A stretch of 64,000 nucleotides of DNA from Marimicrobium sp913061115 (GTDB lineage: Bacteria; Pseudomonadota; Gammaproteobacteria; Pseudomonadales; Halieaceae): assembly GCF_047729875.1 (NCBI RefSeq), contig NZ_CP159826.1, forward strand, positions 434,001-498,000. Direction: 5' to 3'. The notes under the pieces are model-generated. The model did no database searches. It saw only the letters and a program-made list of their open reading frames with translations, and was not told the DNA's origin. The position numbers and the translations under genes are program-made. Below, piece by piece: positions 60,790-64,000 of this stretch. The stretch's first letter is position 1. Each line of letters begins with the position of its first letter.

Positions 60790-62757
60790 TCAGGTGTGCT
60801 CTGCGCCTAACGCAATGGAGGACGGCATGGGGCAGTCCATCACCGCAGCCACGCTGGCGATAATGTCTCGTTCCGTTGGGTTTAGTGCGCCATCGCTGCT
60901 GGCGGCCAGGGTCATGGCTTTTAATAAGCGTGGCTTCTGCAGAGGGTAACAGTCTGCTAATTCATGCACCGCTCTGCCGAAGGCCTCAACGCTGGCGTGT
61001 TCCCGGGTCACAATGTCCATATCAGTGAAACCGAGGGTATTGGCACCTAGGCAAAATAGCGCCTGTGATTCACCGTCGCCTTCATAGGCCAGCACTGACA
61101 ACACGGTTCGTATCGAGTTGGCTACCGTTTGCAGCCTGCGATAGCGAGCTCGGCTGGGTTTAACGCGGATGAATTCCGGATCCAGATAGTGCCGTACCAA
61201 TTGGAATAAGCACCATTCGTGTAACTCTACTTGATGATCGGCTCGGATCAGCTTGACTAGGGTGTCCTTGAATGTCCGATATTGTCGGGCGGACATAGAC
61301 TTCAGTGCAGGCAGGCACATCTCTAGAAGAGGCCGCCGATGGGAGGCATCCAGTGCACGGACGCCGGGGCGAAGTGTGGTGACTAGGGTGTCTAGCCCGG
61401 TTATTCCTGCAGCGGTGATGATGTTTAACTGGGCCTGTTGCAGCGGCCTCTGTTCGCCTATCAGCAGAGAATAGACCAGCGCATGTGCGCCTAATGGCTC
61501 GTGACTATGCTGTACAAAGACCATCGGGATTGTCTGCTTCCTGGCAGTGTCCTGATCCAGCTGGTCGGGGCCAGCTTCAAAGTCTGCATCCTCTAACAGA
61601 TCTTTAGGTCTGGGTCCGTCAGCAAGTGCCCCGACGATAGCGGCTGCAACGAGGGCGGATCGCCCGACGCCCGCCTCTGCTGCTGTCGACTCAGAAGGTT
61701 GCTGCGCGTAGCGCACTGTCTCGCGCTCAATGTACCGCCCGTCCCATTGCAGATCCACCCGCTCAATGCGCTTATGCAGTGGCGGATGGGTGGCAAAGGC
61801 CTGCCACAACCGGTGCTCGATCTGCCCGAAAAAAATATGTGACATCTCGCTGGCGCGAGCGGCGTGAACTAACGTGCCGGGTCTGTAGCCGCCAATCACT
61901 TTCAGCGCATCGCCTATACCATCGGAACTGCGGGTAAATTGTACGGCGCTGGCGTCCGCCAGATATTCTTTTTGTCTGGAAATTGCTGACTTAATAAAGC
62001 CCGCTGCAACGCCGCCCAGCCACCCTAAGAGCCACAGGGCAAGACCAGCGAGGGTTAAGCCTCCACTGAGTTTGCCGCTGCGAGCGCTCGCCCCCGTGCG
62101 CACCCGGCTGCTGCGCAGCAGAACATAGCCTACATCGCCGATGAAGGTGATGCCTTTTAAGAGGGCGGCGAGACGAATGTTGAGGCGCATATCGCCGTTG
62201 AGTATGTGACTGAATTCGTGGGCGATTACGCCCTGCAATTCATGGCGTTTAAGATGCTCGATGGTCCCCCGAGTGACTGCCACCACAGCATCGGCTGGGC
62301 TTATGCCTGCGGCGAAGGCATTGATACCCCGTTCGCCGTTCAATACATACAATGGCGGCACGGGCATGTTCGCGGCTAGCGCCATCTCTTCAACAACATT
62401 GAGACAACGTCGCTCGGAGGCATCCCTCGATTGTGGCAGAATTCGTGTGCCACCCATACTTTCGGCGACGGCCTTGCCACCGGTAGACAATGCTATCCAC
62501 TTGATTAGCACAACCAGTGCGACGGTGGTGGTTATTAGCAAACCAATATTCCCGAAACGTGCCCAGCTAAAGTAGGACAGAAAGTCGGCCATTCCTTTCT
62601 GGTTGCCACTGTAAACAGCGTAGTTTTGGCTGAAAAACAGGAATGCCGCGACTGCGGCGTTGGTAAGAATGACCAGCAGCAGGACCGCAAGCAGGAAAAA
62701 CAGCACCAACATTCGCGTATTGCGCCGGGCGAGGTCCTGTTGCGCAAAGAAGTCCAT
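60790..62757 (-). CDS. HtpX-like M48 zinc metalloprotease, large
   Basis: 655 residues, far longer than HtpX (~290). Two N-terminal membrane helices, then the M48 domain with H-E-F-S-H at ~180-184 and the third ligand Glu further on (KEYLADASAVQF). Another two helices around LGWLGGVAAG. The last ~300 residues are a soluble helical domain of unknown function. Directly follows lemA on the minus strand, as in many LemA/M48 pairs. Quality control of membrane proteins is the family role. Confidence 0.88.
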   Translation of the reverse strand: MDFFAQQDLARRNTRMLVLFFLLAVLLLVILTNAAVAAFLFFSQNYAVYSGNQKGMADFLSYFSWARFGNIGLLITTTVALVVLIKWIALSTGGKAVAESMGGTRILPQSRDASERRCLNVVEEMALAANMPVPPLYVLNGERGINAFAAGISPADAVVAVTRGTIEHLKRHELQGVIAHEFSHILNGDMRLNIRLAALLKGITFIGDVGYVLLRSSRVRTGASARSGKLSGGLTLAGLALWLLGWLGGVAAGFIKSAISRQKEYLADASAVQFTRSSDGIGDALKVIGGYRPGTLVHAARASEMSHIFFGQIEHRLWQAFATHPPLHKRIERVDLQWDGRYIERETVRYAQQPSESTAAEAGVGRSALVAAAIVGALADGPRPKDLLEDADFEAGPDQLDQDTARKQTIPMVFVQHSHEPLGAHALVYSLLIGEQRPLQQAQLNIITAAGITGLDTLVTTLRPGVRALDASHRRPLLEMCLPALKSMSARQYRTFKDTLVKLIRADHQVELHEWCLFQLVRHYLDPEFIRVKPSRARYRRLQTVANSIRTVLSVLAYEGDGESQALFCLGANTLGFTDMDIVTREHASVEAFGRAVHELADCYPLQKPRLLKAMTLAASSDGALNPTERDIIASVAAVMDCPMPSSIALGAEHT

Positions 62758-62777
62758 GGGATCTGCTGATCAGTAGG

Positions 62778-63374
62778 CTAGAACGTGACTTGGGGTGCGG
62801 CCTGTATTTGAGCGGAGTCGTCGAAGTTCAACAACGAGGCATCCTCTGGGTGGCCGAATTTCACGGCGAGCATGACGGGCGGGAAGCTTTGACGGTAGCT
62901 GTTGTAAGCCATAACGGCATCATTAAAGCCCTGTCGCGCAAAGGCGACACGATTTTCCGTGGTGATGAGTTCCTCAGAAACCTGCATCATGTTTTCGTTC
63001 GCTTTCAGGTCCGGGTAGGCTTCCATTGTGACATTGAGTTTGCCCATGGCACCACTCAGTGTCCCTTCGGCAGAGGCCAACTTTCCCAATTCAACTTTGC
63101 TCAGATTGCCATTGCCCATCGCCTTCAGAATCGCCGCCGCATCGTTGCGGGCGTTGATGACAGCTTCTAGTGTCTCGCGTTCGTGCGCCATATAGGCTTT
63201 AGCCGTTTCCACCAGATTGGGTATCAGGTCGTAACGCCGTTTGAGCTGTACCTCAATTTGCGCAAAGGCGTTGAGATACCGATTTTTCAGTGTCACTAGG
63301 GTGTTGTAGATGGCGATGGAGTAGATCACCAGGCACAGCAATAGTAGCCAGAATACGATGGTCGATAAGTCCAT
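62778..63374 (-). CDS. lemA: LemA family protein
   Basis: 198 residues from ATG 63374 with an AGGAGA site; a longer frame to 63572 overlaps the next gene and is rejected. N-terminal membrane helix (IVFWLLLLCLVIYSIAI), then the four-helix LemA fold with RYDLIPNLVETAKAYMAHE and NARNDA, AFARQGFNDAVMAYNSYRQSFP. Exact function unknown; often next to M48 proteases, here 20 bp before one. Confidence 0.92.
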   Translation of the reverse strand: MDLSTIVFWLLLLCLVIYSIAIYNTLVTLKNRYLNAFAQIEVQLKRRYDLIPNLVETAKAYMAHERETLEAVINARNDAAAILKAMGNGNLSKVELGKLASAEGTLSGAMGKLNVTMEAYPDLKANENMMQVSEELITTENRVAFARQGFNDAVMAYNSYRQSFPPVMLAVKFGHPEDASLLNFDDSAQIQAAPQVTF

Positions 63375-63432
63375 ATAACATTCTCCTAGTCGATGTGTCG
63401 TCAATTGCGTTCTCAGGCTTCGATGTGCTGTT

Positions 63433-64000
63433 TTATAAATCACGCACACGAATATTACGATACCACACAGGGTCGCCATGATCCTGCAGCACGAGGTAGC
63501 CCTCGTCGAATTTCCCATAGCCGGGCATACCCGCGAATTTGCTGGCCGCAGCCAACGCATTCCACTCGTCACTACCGCGCTGAATACTGACGACCTTAAC
63601 CCCGTTTAGCCAGTGCTCGATGTGATTGTCCTTCACCCGAAGTAGCACGTCATTCCATTCTCCCGACGCTCGCACTGTCTCAGGCTCAGCGGATATCATG
63701 CCGTAAAGATCTCCAGCTCTGTGAGTCTTGATTTGTCCATCGCTATGGCCTTCGTTGTCCAGTACCTGCATTTCAATGCCGGTGCGCCACGAGATATTCT
63801 CCGTTTCATCTTTTACCAGATAGAAAATACCGCTGTTGCCTCCTGCAGAGATCTTCCATTGCAGGCTGAGCTCGAAGTTCTGGAATGTCTCGCGGTAGTA
63901 GACGAGGTCGCCGCCAGGGCCGCCGAAGACGATGCTTTTGATCATATCCCACATTGGGAAGGGTCCACTCTGCACCAGTGTCAGCACGCCGTCCTGCGCT
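63433..64000 (-). CDS. DUF1080 (3-keto-glucoside hydrolase-like) protein, cut by window edge
   Basis: The frame is open to the right edge, giving the last 189 residues. Concanavalin-like beta-sandwich: FELSLQWKISAGGNSGIFYLV, W-R-T-G-I-E-M-Q-V-L-D-N-E-G-H, D-L-Y-G-M-I, GEWNDVLLRVKDNHIEHWLNGVKVV, and the end GPVWYRNIRVRDL-type (here DPVWYRNIRVRDL). Recently linked to 3-keto-sugar hydrolysis. The N-terminus, including any signal peptide, lies outside. Confidence 0.85.
   Translation of the reverse strand, partial: AQDGVLTLVQSGPFPMWDMIKSIVFGGPGGDLVYYRETFQNFELSLQWKISAGGNSGIFYLVKDETENISWRTGIEMQVLDNEGHSDGQIKTHRAGDLYGMISAEPETVRASGEWNDVLLRVKDNHIEHWLNGVKVVSIQRGSDEWNALAAASKFAGMPGYGKFDEGYLVLQDHGDPVWYRNIRVRDL

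Noticed and set aside
63375..63572. Longer LemA N-terminus to 63572
   Set aside because: It would overlap the DUF1080 gene; ATG 63374 has a strong AGGAGA site and begins the expected membrane helix.
1..64000. CRISPR arrays, rRNA genes or prophage structural genes
   Set aside because: No regular repeat-spacer pattern, no rRNA-like stretches and no phage morphogenesis genes were seen.

Overview
The window is chromosomal DNA from a gammaproteobacterium. The best guess is a marine lineage near Cellvibrionales/Spongiibacterales or Pseudomonadales, judging by Pseudomonas-type nrdAB (long NrdA with ATP cones, NrdB starting MLSW), by the gene orders proA-nadD-rsfS-rlmH-mrdA-rodA-mltB-rlpA-dacC-ybeD-lipB and ruvCAB-ybgC-tolQRAB-pal-cpoB-queE-queC-tRNA-Lys, and by many GTG/TTG starts. 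The genus cannot be fixed from sequence alone.

Layout. 0-4.1 kb: end of a molybdopterin oxidoreductase, a YqcC protein, then a tight TlpA-DUF4266-DUF3570-ApbE cassette (secreted thioredoxin, tiny Cys-tailed lipoprotein, predicted outer-membrane barrel, flavin transferase). 4.1-9 kb: class Ia ribonucleotide reductase nrdA-nrdB plus a small coiled-coil ORF, with a perfect DnaA box upstream. 9-14.5 kb: argD-argF, monothiol glutaredoxin, a 2-Cys peroxiredoxin behind an OxyR-like site, a DsbA/GST-kappa protein, proA. 14.5-23.2 kb: the cell-elongation cluster (nadD, rsfS, rlmH, PBP2, RodA, MltB, RlpA, PBP5/6, YbeD, LipB). 23-34 kb: prfC, aldo/keto reductase, glutathione peroxidase, fatty acid desaturase, PuuA-type glutamine synthetase with LuxR and AraC regulators, proS, a histone-tailed HU protein. 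34.4-45.8 kb: fmdB-like, aspS, ruvCAB, Tol-Pal, queE, queC, tRNA-Lys.

45.8-56.9 kb is an integrated genomic island. The 3' part of tRNA-Lys and its downstream flank (107 bp, 7 mismatches, no gaps) is repeated at 56.8 kb. Between the copies lie decayed genes (PQQ/polyvinyl-alcohol-dehydrogenase-like pseudogene, FN3 remnant, IS91-family transposase and reverse transcriptase remnants), an acetoacetate-decarboxylase-like/SDR/SDR operon, a two-gene unit made of a new membrane-anchored protein and a 910-residue CotH-kinase plus beta-helix protein, a methyltransferase, and about 1 kb without genes. No integrase is visible.

57-64 kb: a small secreted Gln/Glu-rich protein, an MscS-type channel, ilvD, a HtpX-like M48 protease with LemA, and a DUF1080 protein cut by the window edge.

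The most likely under-described systems are the CotH/beta-helix pair on the island and the TlpA-DUF4266-DUF3570-ApbE cassette with its CGC-ending lipoprotein.
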